From: Torreya grandis
Taxonomy: Eukaryota > Streptophyta > Pinopsida > Cupressales > Taxaceae
DNA: 64,000 nt
Direction: 5' to 3'
Assembly: GCA_037957365.1 (NCBI GenBank)
Contig: JARHVA010001472.1
Location: 3,181,501-3,245,500 of the forward strand
The notes under the pieces were generated by a model. The model was not told the origin of the DNA. It searched no databases and saw only the letters and a list, made by a program, of their open reading frames with translations. The stretch's first letter is position 1, and each line of letters opens with the position of its first letter. Position numbers and translations under genes: made by a program. Below are positions 1 through 12,084 of this stretch, piece after piece.

Positions 1-2560
1 GGATTTTCAATAACATGTGTAGGTTCTAACTATATACCTTATGTCACACTAAACAAACATCTGTTGCTTAAAAAAAAATCATGCATGATTTTCATGTGTC
101 GTAGTTATAGGGAGTAAATCTAGTGCAAATATATCATCCATGTTGTGGAGATTATCACAAATAAAAAACTAAAGGCAATTATAATTATTAGAAACTGTAA
201 TGAATGTGGAAAGAAGTACATATAAAAAAATACCCAAAAATAGCCTTAGATCAAGCCTTTCCCCAAAAGTAAAATCATGTTACAAATTAGTGCATTAAAA
301 AATCACACAATTGCTTATAAATATGTAGTAGTAAACAAAGTCCAGATTACAATATGAACAGAAAATGGAAAGAAAGCTATGATTTTGTATAGAATGAAGT
401 TGAAATGAGATGAAATATTGGGACTTTATGAAATATTAAGAATTTATAAAAAAATATTTACTCTTAAAACAAATGCCACCTCAAAATACCTTTCAAATCA
501 AAATTTATTGCACTTTAAAGTTGTTGCAATTGGCAGTCGTCAAGGTTATTTTTATAAATGACATTATTGTTTAGGGGGGGTGTGATCTCTTGCCACATAA
601 GTCTATACTTTTATTTTCAAGGAACATGTCAAAAATACGTCAAAGTGAAGATATTACCTAAAGGGTTTTTAGGTTAAAATGGTCTTTAAAAATAAAGGGC
701 CAAAATGATCCAAAAAATAGGGTGGAGGCCTTCAATGAAAGGTCTATGGCCTTGGAAACATGGGATAAATTGGGTTAGAGAGTCCAAAATTGAACTCAAT
801 GGAGCTCAATAGTGACTAGGTGGGGATGCAATAGGGGTGTTGATTGATCAAAATGAGGGTGACAATGTAACAAAATCAAATAAGAACTAGCAAGGAAGGG
901 GAGTAAAGAAGAGGCCACATGGAAGAGTTGGAGGGAGCCATGAAAGTTCAATAGGAACCTTGGAAAAGCTTGCCAAGAAAGCCCAGGGTAAGGATTTTTC
1001 CAACAGAGTGAGATGGTGGAAAATGTGGTGTCTTTGCAAGGGCTTTGGCCCTTTAATAATTATTTTTATTAAAAAACCTTGTTTCTCTAAAAAATAGGAA
1101 AAATAATTCATTTTTTCTAAAAACTCGAAGACAAAAATTTTTAAACTAAAATTTTTTCCAAAAAAATCACTTAATTTTTTTTCTAAAAACTATGTGAAGT
1201 CCTTATAAATCTCTCATGACTATAATTCTTTTAAGATTCATCAAAAATCATAAGTCAATTAAAAAAATTATTTTTATAAAAAAACTAGAAAATTACAAAG
1301 TTTGGAAAGTTATTTTCTATCCCTCAATTTTTTTATTTTTAAATTTGAAAAAATTACAAAAATTACTATAAATAAATTCATCTACCCCTAAAAGAGAAAT
1401 TGAATAAATAATTTTCAACCTTACAACTAAAATCATTTATTTATTTTATATCTTACAAATTGAAATTTCCAAAAAAATCTAAAACTTCTAAAACTTAAAT
1501 TTAGAAAAAAAAATGTTAAAAAGGAAAGAAGATAATTTTTGAGAGAAAAAATAAAAGCAATAATATATATTTTAAGAGTGCCACTAACACTTAATTTTTT
1601 ATCCTAAAATACTAAAAATAATGAATTGTAAAAAATGGTTTAAAATGTTATATAAAAACGAGAAATAATCTAACTTTTCATATCATAAATTTAATAGTAA
1701 AATTAATTTACAATTGATGTTGAAAACTACAAATTCAATACAATAAATAGAATAAAAAGTTGTTACATATATTATTTTTTTCATACAATTTTTTTCATAA
1801 ATCTTCCTCAAAATATCATGTGAATATGAGATGAAAATCATAGAAAATTATATTCTCTTTTCTTTTTCTAAAAGTATATTTTAATTGACTATTTTAAATA
1901 TAAACCTCTTTTATTATTTAAAAAGTTAGAAAATAAAAAATTGATATAAAAATTATAGAAAACTATATTCTCTTCTTTTCTTCTAATTGCTTTAGATTTA
2001 AGTAAATTTAATTGGATGATCGAAAAATATATTTTTATTAGCTACTTTAAATATGTCTTTTTTATTATTTAAAAAAGCTAGAAAATAAGAAATAACAAAA
2101 CTTAAGTAAAATCAAATTTTAAATTAAAAACAAGTACACATAATTATATATACTTATGTGTTATTATTTCATTATTATTATATTTTTAAGATGGAATAAA
2201 TTTGTAATCAATATTTAATATAATTTAATATTAAATATGTGAATGCAAAGTTTAATATTATATGATTTTTTTTTGCTATAATTAATGTGTTATAAAAGAA
2301 TTTTTATATTTTTACTCAATTTTATTCTAAATACTCAAAACAACTATTTTTACATTTTTACATTAATTTTTTTTAATAAATATATAATTATTCTTTATCA
2401 ATTGTATGTGTATTTATCGTTTTTTATATTTTATAAAAACTAAAATAATTATTTATTAAATATTTTTCAAATTTGAATTTAAACTTTAATAATGTACAAA
2501 TCTCAATTTAACAATTTAAAAATTAAAAATAAATATGAACAATCTAAAACAAATATCACA
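1..2560. repeat. AT-rich interspersed repeat B, copy 1
   Basis: This stretch is collinear with 22486-23690, with 26056-27100 and, for its first few hundred bases, with 54400-54700. Shared landmarks include 'aggttctaactata', 'atcatccat' and 'caactaaaatcattta'. Bases about 653-1380 are missing from the copies at 22.5 kb and 54.4 kb, so that part is either an insertion here or was lost there. The DNA is very AT-rich with long A and T runs. The 74-codon minus frame at 887-1111 has no recognisable domain and lies in the extra segment; I regard it as chance. The repeat class is not identified: I see no LTR ends, inverted termini or coding remnant. Confidence 0.7.
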
Positions 2561-4069
2561 TAAATACCCACCCCATAATCATATATTATACAATTTTTAA
2601 AAACTTATTTAAAATTTAAACGTAGAAAAAAACCTAGAAAAATATAAAATAACTAAAATACGAAAAAAATATATTAATGAAAATATAATCTAATTTAATA
2701 ATCAAACAATATATAAATAAATCAGACTACTACTATTTACCAAAATTAAATGTCTGTATCACCCTTCCAAATGTAAATTTGATTACATTCCATATTATAA
2801 ACTATAATAAATCACCCCATATTTGTTGACTACATATTTGTTGAATACATGAGACACCTTTAAACATTCTTCAATTCAAAGTCGTTTATTGAATTTAAGA
2901 CCATGATTTAAAGAGTCAAGGTCGTATATTGAATTGGGTTGTGGTTGATTAATGGAATGTTGAATTGGGTTCTGGTTTTGACAAAGTATTATTTGTTCAA
3001 CATAAAATGTTGGAAAATGTATTTTTCTTCTCTCATAAATTTAAAGTGGATTTTAGAAGTATAATATTTTTGTTTTATGATTTTGAGGTTGTATAATAAT
3101 CAGTCTTCATTTTCATAATAAAAATTATTTGTATTTGATTATATATATATAAATTTGTAATATAAATTTATTTTAATAATTTAAATTTTAAAATACAAAT
3201 TTAATATTGTATAATTTTTTGTTGTAATTTTAATTTTAATAACAATATTTTTTTGGAGAAGTCGTATTAAAATAATATCTAATTAAACTAAAATTAAAAT
3301 AAAAATTATATTTTTTATAAATATTTTTAATCAGATAAATTAATAAAAATCTAAATGATACTAAAGATCATTATCAATTACATATGTATTTTTTAGTCTA
3401 AGATAATATTAAAATTTAAAATAATATAAAAATAGTTTTTTTACAATCGATAAAAATGATTATGGTCTTATAGATCGTAACAGTCGTTGGTTGTGTAGTC
3501 GCCTTTCATTCACATAAGGTGCCATTGTAGCACTTCCAGTTTTATTTAACTCCTGTCTAATAAAGTCTAGTTTCCTAGCATGCCAATTGTTGTTACCAAC
3601 ATTCAAGATAGGTATGGTTAAAATCACTAGCTACGATTAATTTTTAACTCTACATGTAGTTAGGTACTCCAATCCTAACACTAGATTACACAATAGAGGA
3701 GATGGAAGGAACAAAATCCCATAGGATTTCTCAAAATCATTTCTTGAGATGAATTGAGGATGCCACCAAAACAAACCTTGATTTTGCTTACAATTTCAAC
3801 AACGATTATGATAAAAGTGAGTTTTATGGGCTAGTGGCTTTCTAAACCTAAGTGCTTCCTTATGAAAAAGTGTTTCAATTCATGTTGATGCAGGGAATCA
3901 TAGATGTTGAGGGAAATGCAAAGAGAATTCATGTGATTAATTTGAGGATTTGAATAGTTTAATGCCATATTTATTCATTTGTGATAAAAATTTAATGCGT
4001 GTAGCAGTGAATAAAATAATGTGTGATCCACATGATGATAAGCTAGCTAATTTTAACCCCAGTTATATA
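2561..4069. other. Unassigned AT-rich DNA, gypsy target region
   Basis: No gene is seen. The first 900 bases are extremely AT-rich. From about 3480 the composition becomes more mixed, but no frame longer than about 60 codons or recognisable motif appears. This is the sequence into which the gypsy element inserted; its continuation is at 21119. Confidence 0.5.
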
Positions 4070-4074
4070 GCCAT
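4070..4074. repeat. Target site duplication GCCAT (left)
   Basis: GCCAT lies directly outside the left LTR and is repeated exactly at 21119-21123 outside the right LTR. A 5-bp duplication is normal for plant Ty3/gypsy integrase and fixes both element ends to the base. Confidence 0.9.
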
Positions 4075-4580
4075 TATTTCTCTTAATTTCTTAATTTTGG
4101 AAGAAGATAAGAAACTAGTAATAAGGGTGTGGTAGAAATACCTGGTTGGTGATGTGCGCGTAATCCAAACCAATGTCGATAATTCCTCTTTGGCTAGGAA
4201 GGAATAACCTACAAATAAGAAAGTATTAACAAAAGGGGTTGTTAGCAAGATAGTTAAGTGGACTACCTAGTGTGAGCTAGATCCAAGAAGCATACGCTTG
4301 CTAGGAGGCTGTCAATCCATTGTTGATAACAATCAAGTTGAAAATGATAAAAGTAATGTACTTGCATAAAGTAAATGAAATACAATACAAGAAGAAAGTA
4401 GAATACTTGTTAAATAAAATGACTAAGTATAGCAAAAGTGGGTCAATACTCATGCTAAAGTGGGTGAGGTTAGGTTCAAAAAACCAGAAAAGGATCTATG
4501 AATAGGTAGGAACATATAAAGTTATGTTTGGTTGGGGGTAAGGTGCTGAAAATAACTTATTGTTATTTTCTGCCATAGTG

Positions 4581-4693
4581 ACCATCAATGGTTGGGTGAA
4601 CCATCAATGATTGGGTTGACTATCAGTAGTTGGGTAACTATCAATGGTTGGGGGTGGTTGTTGATGGTTGGGTAATCGTTGATGGTTGCTTAT
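4581..4693. repeat. Degenerate ACCATCRATGGT palindrome cluster
   Basis: About six variants of a 12-bp palindromic motif follow each other with GGTTGGGT-like spacers: accatcaatggt, accatcaatgat, actatcagtagt, actatcaatggt and half-sites reading 'gttgatggtt'. The equivalent place in the other LTR (20266-20353) carries the same kind of cluster with different substitutions. Confidence 0.75.
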
Positions 4694-5245
4694 GTGTTTC
4701 TAAAGATACTCAAAAAAGAGTGGGAGAATAGGTTAGTGGTCAAATAATGGTTTTGTTAAGGATCTGGTAGAGAGGAAATAATGTGCAGACAAGTCTAATT
4801 AGGCCAGGGAGATTATAAATCCAAAATAACAAAGAACAAGTAGAATATACCTATAGTTTGCTAGATGGTTGATGGTGGAAAGCTGAAGTAATTTTACCAG
4901 AGTAAGAGTACTTTGGGCTCAAAAGCAAATTTGGCAGAGGTTCGGGTCTCTTTTGCTATTGTTGAGTTGCTGAAGGTAGATTGGATATTAGACATCTTGA
5001 ATACTTGTGTGCAAAAATATTTGATGGCTTAAACATCGATCCTTTTCATCTCCCACTCCCCTCCTTTCATAGGCAAAGAGAGATGGAGGATAGAAGGTTT
5101 CCTAGAGGGTGAGGTTACTGATTACGATGCTTAGAAGTTCAATAACACCGAATAAGATGAACATATTTAAATTTTGCCTCATTATCTCACACACAGCTGG
5201 TGATGTGTTAAGAAGGTGAGGACTTGACCGTTGATGATTAGGCTA

Positions 5246-5295
5246 ACCATCGATGGTTAGGCTAACCATCGATGGTCAAACTAACCATCGATGGT
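5246..5295. repeat. Three 19-bp repeats of ACCATCGATGGT
   Basis: The perfect 12-bp palindrome ACCATCGATGGT starts at 5246, 5265 and 5284, an exact 19-bp spacing, with spacer 'taggcta' and variants. A fourth, diverged unit precedes it at about 5227. The 5' LTR has one perfect copy (20916-20927) plus diverged neighbours. Confidence 0.9.
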
Positions 5296-5466
5296 CAAGT
5301 TTCCAAGGGAAAAAGAGTCAAAGTAAGTTAAAAGGTGTTCCTAAAAGGTTAATTTAGTAGGTTGATGAGTTAGCTAACTAGGTGGTCAACTATACTCAAG
5401 GTTTGATAGTGGTCCCAAGGTGTTTCAATGACTAGAACTGTCATGTGTAGTTTTTTAGTGTCTACA

Positions 5467-5480
5467 CTTTGCCTTTTTTT
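5467..5480 (-). other. Polypurine tract of the gypsy element
   Basis: On the minus strand AAAAAAAGGCAAAG directly precedes the 3' LTR start TGTAGAC. A purine-rich tract here is the expected plus-strand priming site. One C interrupts it. Confidence 0.65.
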
Positions 5481-6207
5481 GTTATGTGGCTTTGAATTAA
5501 CAAGCTTCAAAATAAAAAATGGATTATTGGTCAAGGTTTGATTACCTCGAAGTATGGGAGGAGGTGTTTCCCTTTAAATTGAGAGTCGATGAGGTAAAAC
5601 CAAAATTGAGTCAGGGTTTGATAAGCAGTTGATGGTGAGTCACTAGGTGGTGACAAAGGGGTTAGGCATTTGAAATGTAAATAATGCATTAAAAATGTGA
5701 CTAAGTGCGATATCCAAGATCACACACATATTAAGGTTGTCAATGTTGGTAAAAATAAGGTCAATTCTAGAAGAACAAGTGATAGGATAATTGGTCCACA
5801 ACATTGATCATAGCTAATTGGGTCACTCTATAAGTCTCCTAGATAGGGTTAGTGTTTTCATAGGTATCTGAGGTAGGAAGTGCTCCCTTGAAAAACAAAA
5901 ATGGTCTGGTTATGCATTAGGTTGTGTAAAATTTGATGGTTAACATGGCAAAAATGGTCAGTGTGGTAAAAAAGACCAATGCAAGGTCATCACAAAATAT
6001 GTTAATGTTTGGGTCAAAAATGGCCAATGTCAAGGTGGGTGTGGTCTAATGGTGGGTTGGACAAGGGTAATCTCAAAAAAGTTCATGGTTTGGTATGGGG
6101 GAGATTAGGTGATTGCCAAAGCTAGGGCACTCAAGTTAGGTGCCTAAATTAGTTTTTCTAAAAATGTGGACTCTCTTCACAGTCGATGGTTAGGGGTCCA
6201 AAGGGTG

Positions 6208-6238
6208 ACCATCGATGATTACCCTGACCATCGATGGT
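6208..6238. repeat. Pair of 19-bp-spaced palindromes
   Basis: ACCATCGATGAT at 6208 and perfect ACCATCGATGGT at 6227-6238 keep the 19-bp spacing seen in the LTR, but lie outside it, just upstream of the antisense reading region. A related half-site precedes at about 6182. Confidence 0.85.
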
Positions 6239-6264
6239 CAAGGGAAAACCCTAAAAATTTAGAA

Positions 6265-6300
6265 TATAAAAAGTGAAAATGAAATTTCATTTTCACTTTT
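6265..6300 (+). promoter_or_regulatory. TATA-like box and 32-bp perfect palindrome
   Basis: TATAAAAA at 6265-6272 overlaps a perfect 32-bp inverted repeat (6269-6300) with 16-base arms AAAAGTGAAAATGAAA and no loop. The first plus-strand ATG of a short open stretch, 6381, lies about 110 bases downstream. This suggests a promoter/leader for the antisense PMD gene. The palindrome is directly seen; the promoter role is inferred. It could alternatively be a chance AT-rich hairpin. Confidence 0.45.
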
Positions 6301-6779
6301 GAAAATTTGACTATGAGCTTTTTATGTGGTTTGACGATTTGTTATGAAAGTTGATTAAGCGTTTGGGTGAGGTGTCAGTTATGGATTCATCGAGTGTGTT
6401 TGAGGAGATCAACAGGGACCAGACATACATGGTAGATGAGGACATGGCCTAGCAGTTGGGCATGAGATCCAACCTTGATAGTGGTCAAGGAATGAGGTAG
6501 GAGATGTTTTAAAATTGATAATTTAGTTGATTTGGTTGTTTGGAAATTGAATGTTGGTTTTGTGATTATTTTTTATAGTGATTTGGGGGTTTTGACTTAG
6601 TTTTAGGTTTTGATTGGGATTATAAATTTTAGCAAGTGAAACTTGAAATTAGGGGAGGATTTAAGTTAGGGGTGGGTTGTAAGATAGAAATATGTAGTTT
6701 GTTTTATTGTAGTTTTTATTTTGTTGTGTTTTTAGGAAGGTAGGTTTGAGGGTTTTACCACTGGTGGTCATACATAATG

Positions 6780-6950
6780 ACCATCAATGGTTAAACCTAA
6801 CCATCGACTATTAGGCATGACCGTCAGTGGTTGACCACCAAAGGAAGAAGTTCATATGACCATCAATGGTTGTAAGGACCATCAATGGTCGAACACCAAG
6901 GGAAAAAATGGTAATAGGACCATCAATGATTTAGGCAAACTATCGATAGT
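6780..6950. repeat. Second palindrome array in antisense leader
   Basis: Motif variants start at 6780, 6800 and 6820 (20-bp steps), then 6859 and 6878, then 6919 and 6939. The last, ACTATCGATAGT (6939-6950), is again a perfect palindrome although it differs from ACCATCGATGGT on both arms. The array lies between the possible antisense leader ATG (6381) and the PMD coding region (7389), in GT-rich DNA that could be an intron or untranslated leader. Confidence 0.85.
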
Positions 6951-7388
6951 CGAATGCTTTTAGGAGAGGTTTATTTAAAAAGGTATAGATGATGATAGTT
7001 TAAAATGTTGTTTAAGGTTATGTTTGTAAATTGAAGTGTCAAGTGTAGGTTTAAGGTAGGTTTTGTGTTAAGTGATGGGTTTGTGATCTTGGTGTAAAAG
7101 TGTCAAGTAGGAATGTTTTTTTGGATAGAGTTGGTTGTTGTTTAATAGGTTAAGATAGGGTAATTGTTAAGTAAGTTTGATGTTGTGAAACAATTTGTTA
7201 GATAGAGTGGTGAGAATTTTATGGGTAACAGTGGATTATTGTTCAAATGCTAGAGGTAATGTGGTAGATGTAATGGGTTAGTTTGGAATAAGTTGAAAAA
7301 GGCAAGTGTAGGTTGGTACAGAGCTTGATTTGAAAAACTAAGTGTGCATGATAACATGGTTATTTTGTATGCATGTGACTAGATCCAA

Positions 7389-9073
7389 ATGAGGGATCGA
7401 GTCCCTAGGATATTTATAGAGATCCATGATGGGATGACTACAGATGAGTGGATGCACATGGATCAGGTCAACCTTTTAGCCATGGTTCACTATCAACACC
7501 TACTATGGGATATGGCTATGATTGTGGCCTTCATCGAGAGATGGGAGCCAACCATGAACACATTTTTATTATCAACAGGAATGATTAACATCCTTTTAGA
7601 GGATATGCATAGGATTACGTGGTTGTCTATTTGGGGAAGCTAATTTACCACATTGAGAGCAAGGAGAGGGATTACCATATGGAGCTGTTATATGGTGAGG
7701 ATTGGGTCCATGCCAAGTGGAATTTTGATGGCTTCAACTATAGGCCTTTATGCCAGAGGGCTCTAGAGGACCAATGCTTGATGACTATGATGATGATGGT
7801 GGTGTCTTTTTTTATGCTACCTAATTGGAGTACTGCATGATTTTCCTATCTATTACTGGAAGTGTTGGTGGAGATGTTGCTGGGTAGGATAGTGTTTGGG
7901 TGGGTTCTTATTTTATTAGTATAGATTTATAGGGAACTCTAGGAATTTTGAGCTCACTATAGATATGGTATCAGTGTTGGGTTTGTGCTCCATTGATGGG
8001 TATATGAGCATATTAAGGTGTTGAGGCCACTGGGGCTACCATGGGTTAGATACACCCAAGTACACTTCATAGTGGGTTTCTTGAGGTGGAGAGGAGACTA
8101 TGATTTTATAGGTGTTGGAGGTGGTGCCAGTGACATTAATTTTTTTAGAGATACATTAGAGGGTTTGGTTCTAGGTGACATCATTTGGAGGCCATATGTG
8201 GGCTGGCCTAGGTGGGCCTAGTATAGTTACCACATCTTATCACTATAAAGATAATGATGGATATATGGGAAAAGAAAGGGGGAGAAAGAGCTTATCCCCT
8301 TTGATCAAGTTTGGTGGAAGTTTCATTTTATGCAGGGTATTCTAGCTCCTTCTCAGAGATACATGAGATAAGATGTAGAGTTTCTACTTCCAAATTCACA
8401 GCCACAGGATGTAGTACTGCACCATGAGGAGCTACCAGCCAAAGTAGTGATAGATGATGTCAACTTTGTTGATGGATACATGGTATGGTATCAATCCATT
8501 TATGCAATGGTTAGTTTTGGGTGGGGCGATGGGAGTTAGTAGGCCATGGATGTGGATCTTATTGGGGCATCGATTCAGTGTGGTGGTCAAGATAGGTAGG
8601 CATAGGAAATATTGGCAACTGCACAAGCTCAAATCATAGGTTTACAAGGACATGTGGCCACTCTATAGGGCCAATTTTTCATTTTATAAGGTTAAGTTGC
8701 CATATTATCAGGAGAGATAGATCAAGTGAGGATTTCTCTTGGTTTAGTAACCTAGGAGAGAGATACCTTAAGACAAAGGGTAGGAGTGATGGTGGCACCA
8801 GTAGGAAGACCACCTGATATGATTTTAATGACATGGTACTTAGCTATAGTTGAGGAGTTGGGATACTATGAGGCAATAGTGATGTTACGATCTCCACAAG
8901 ATTGGAGATATGGAGAGTACAACACTAGCTTAGTAGGTGGTCCAGCTATAGCTACTTCATGATAGTGGGCCTCTATAATGGGTTAGGTAGGTATATTTAA
9001 GGGACTGACACCAGATGGTAGTGCATGTGGAGGAGCAAGAGGGGCTAGTGGTATTGGTGCCCTAGGGGCTTGA
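7389..9073 (+). pseudogene. Antisense plant mobile domain (PMD) gene, decayed
   Basis: Runs opposite to gag-pol. PMD (aminotransferase-like) proteins are plant proteins found both in transposons and as domesticated genes. Seen here: 'FIERWEPTMNTFLL' followed by 'ILLEDMHRITWL' (7519-7625), matching the PMD pattern of an ERW/RP segment then a leucine-rich LED segment. Next come 'WNFDGFNYRPLCQRALED' (about 7720-7772), 'WVYEHI' near 8005, 'DIIWRPY' near 8180 and 'DGYMVWYQ' near 8470. A polar tail runs to TGA at 9071. A frameshift near 7640, several stops and a frame change after 8221 show it is dead. A 23-codon open stretch from ATG 6381 might be an upstream exon, but the splice phase I tried does not fit. 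Tat-lineage elements are known to carry extra antisense ORFs between integrase and the 3' LTR, so the position makes sense. Its role in the element is unknown. Confidence 0.75.
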
Positions 9074-10719
9074 TATATGATATTATATGATGTATATGTT
9101 TTTGATACTGACCTGCATGCTGATGATGTCAGATGTATATGAGAGGAGGTTTATACATTATTACCTGTATCTTTATTTAATGGATATGATGTATATGATG
9201 ATGTTTGTGATGATATATATATATATATATATATGATGTATGTTCATGATTGTATGTTATGATGTGATGTTTATGCTCATGTTTATGGTTTATGTGATGT
9301 TGTGATGATGGTGATTTTGTTTATGGTTATACTGATGTGGTTTTATTATTTGATGTTAGAAGATGAATTATTGTGATGTTATGGTAAATGGATAGGATGA
9401 TACATAGATAGCTAGATGATGTATGATGTGGTCCATGATATTTTGATCATTGATAGATATATGATGTAGTTCATGGATATAGTTCACAATGTTGTGTTTG
9501 TCATTGATGTTTCATGATCATGGAGATGTAATGTGATTATGGTTAAGGATGTGATGAAAATACATAAAGCAAGTTAAATGACAAACTAAATGTAGGAAAA
9601 AGAGATGAGAATCATGAGATGCATATCTACATGAACCAATGATGAAAGATATTAAAAGAAACATGATGCCTTTTCATTGGTAAGGACCTAAAAAAACCCA
9701 AAGTTAGATTGGCTTATGGAACACAAACCTTTTTGATGTTTTGCATTAACATGCTTAGGTTGATAAAAAAAGGTGTCTTGATCACATCATGTCAAGTAAG
9801 CTCATAATCCCTTGATTAAAAAGATGGTATAAAGGGAATATAGGTGGTAAGTGAAAGTTAAATGGGTGGATAGGTATGGTAACCCTATGTGGGTTAGTTT
9901 TCCCCTTCTATAGGTGACATAAGAACCATAATAGTCAAGTCCATGTCTTAATACTAGGTGTAGACTGATCAATGCGAGAAGTCTACTAATGCTAGATATG
10001 AAAGCTGATTGTAGCTTTCTTGGGTTAGATGATTTTGATATACGGTATTTTGTTTATTGATTTTATTTTTGATAGTTTGTGAAGCTAATCAATGTAGGAA
10101 GCTTCAAATGATTGTTTTTGACAAATTTGACTTAACCATCCTTCAAGGGAGTGGTCTAAATTTGGATTTATTTATTTTGGTAGCTGTCCTTCAAGGGAGC
10201 AGTCTATCTTTTAAGCAATTTAGAGGATTATGGGGAAATTGTCCTTAAAGGGATCAATCTATAATGCTAGAAATATGTGACCCAAATGATATTTGATTTG
10301 GATTGAAAGGTTTGAGACATGGACAAGTATAATTAGGCTTAGAGGTTTACCTTTATGAGGGCAAGACTTTTTTAAAAAAGAGGTTAATGGTAGGTGTAAG
10401 GAATGGTTTGAGGAAAAATAACAATGGGCTTTTATCTTGTTAGAGATGAAAAGTATCCATGAGAACCATGCTATGGGTAGAATCATGGTACCCATATTTA
10501 GGATTAGGATATAACTATGATGGTTAATCACATGGTTTTGTGTTGTAATTAGTTGTCCTCAAAGGGAGAGGTATAGGTAGGTGAAGGTGAAAATATCATA
10601 AATCAAAGGATGAGCTTAAGTTAGACAATAAGATGAGTTTAATCCTTTTTTAACAAATAAAAGATGTAGATGCGAAGTATTAAGAGGCTTAGGTTCTATT
10701 TTGCCTTTGAGAGAGGATA
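9074..10719. other. Spacer between PMD gene and integrase
   Basis: No coding domain is recognised on either strand. 9090-9550 is low-complexity, ATG/GAT-rich DNA with an (AT)11 run at 9213-9234. 10135-10260 has three imperfect copies of a 'gtccttcaaggga' phrase, with a fourth at about 10555. The short frames at 10057-10248 and 10259-10531 show no domain. Confidence 0.55.
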
Positions 10720-11815
10720 AACAATAATCTCCTAATCTATACTTATGAGTTATGATGTAGGGTCCAAGTCAATTGAAATAAAATTTGCCTCTTTTTCTTT
10801 TCTCCATATTGGTTACATGTTAGTTTTCTTTTAAGATGAGGTCCTAAATATTGATTTCTCGTTATTTTAGGTATTTTTTATAGGCACGCTTGATTCGTTC
10901 TTGGTAGACATGAATATGGTTAAGCACTACGAGGTGATGTTTATCAGTTAGCTCAAGTCGTGCTAGATGTTCTAGATGATAGTTGCTTTCATAAATGATC
11001 TCCTACAAATATATATGAAGAGAGGGAATTTGGACTTTGAGAGGCAAAACTACCTTTGCTCTAAAGACTAGGGAGAAAAGGGTAGCACCTGTAGAGGTTT
11101 GAATGCTAGTGCGATAGGCCCATAAAGCAAAAGGGATGTGCAAGTGCCAATTTGAACCTAAAGCATTGATGACTTTGGTTAATATTTTTTTAAGGATTTT
11201 TTTGGAGGATTCCGCCTATCCATTTGCTTGTGGATGGTAAGGCAAAAAGATCTTAACTTGATGCCAAAAGCATCGTAAAGACCTTGGACTTTCTTGTTTT
11301 TAAAATATTTACCATTATCGGTGAGGATCTTATGGGGAACATAGAAATGATAGATGATGTGATGGTTGATGAAATCAATAATCTTTTCATCTTTGGTAGA
11401 GATGAGAAGAATGGATTCCACACACTTGGTGAAATGGTTAGTGTCGGTAATGATGAATTAGTGAAGTTGTGATGAATGAGTATTAATTTACCCAAAAAGA
11501 TCTAAGCCCCATTGTGAGAATGGCCAAAAGTCTTTGGATACTTGGAGGACATGGGCAGGTTCATGGTGTAAATTAGCATGTTATTGACACTTAACACACT
11601 TCTTTACATAATCATAATAGTCTTGGTTGAGGGTAGGCCAATAGTATCCAAGGTGAAGGATGCATTTAGTGACAACTAAACCACTAAAATGTCCCCCATA
11701 GATTCTGTCATGGGTTTCCTGGATGGTATGGGAAGTTTCATGAATGTGAAGATAATGAAGAAAGAGGCTATCAAAGCCATGTTTGTAAAGTATTCCCCCT
11801 AGTATGGTGTCATGA
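10720..11815 (-). pseudogene. Integrase domain of gypsy pol, decayed
   Basis: On the minus strand the zinc-binding HHCC region (about 11760-11590) shows 'ETHDRIYGGHFSG' and ends 'CVKCQ'. The catalytic core follows with 'WGLDLFG' (first Asp) and 'ILTDNG' (second Asp, about 11320). The Glu region 'AES' sits after a frameshift near 11210 with a TAG in front of it. The C-terminal part 'YQERIKRAYKKYLK' and a 'GPYII' motif close it near 10730. Integrase would insert the cDNA with the 5-bp duplication seen at the ends. At least one frameshift and several stops (TAA, TAG and a TGA at the expected Trp before GPYII) make it non-functional. Confidence 0.85.
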
Positions 11816-12084
11816 GAGGTACTTTTAACAAAGGATCTTCAGGCATTCCTGGAGAGGTTGGGAGGAACGATGTTGAGGTTGATGTAATCAAAAGTTTGTT
11901 CATACTAAATATGAGGTGGAGAAACTTCTACATTATAAATGGTAGGAAGCTCATAATTGATATAAGATGGGGTGAAAAAATGATAAATGGTGATAAAGAG
12001 TTTAGATTTGGAAGGTTGAGATGGGATTTGGGAAGCCAGAGAAGCCATTGTATCTATGAACTTGTTGGTAGATCATAGAACTGA

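Larger units (their letters stand above)
4075..5466 (-). repeat. 3' LTR of the gypsy element
   Basis: Aligns over its length with 19756-21118. On the minus strand it begins TGTAGACAC and its far end reads GAAATA, where the other LTR has GAAACA, so the terminal CA has mutated. It contains two clusters of short palindromes (4581-4693 and 5246-5295). The small open frames inside have no counterpart in the other LTR and are not genes. Confidence 0.9.

Noticed and set aside
887..1111. 74-codon minus-strand frame
   Set aside because: No domain, no conserved counterpart in other copies of repeat B, unremarkable length for the window.
6381..6496. First exon of the PMD gene spliced from 6497 to 7382
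   Set aside because: GT and AG dinucleotides are present but the exon has an internal TAG and its phase (2) does not match the downstream frame starting at 7383.
4581..6950. CRISPR-like array of spaced repeats
   Set aside because: The repeated unit is a 12-bp palindrome with 7-8 bp near-constant spacers in an LTR of a plant retroelement; spacers are not unique and no cas gene exists.
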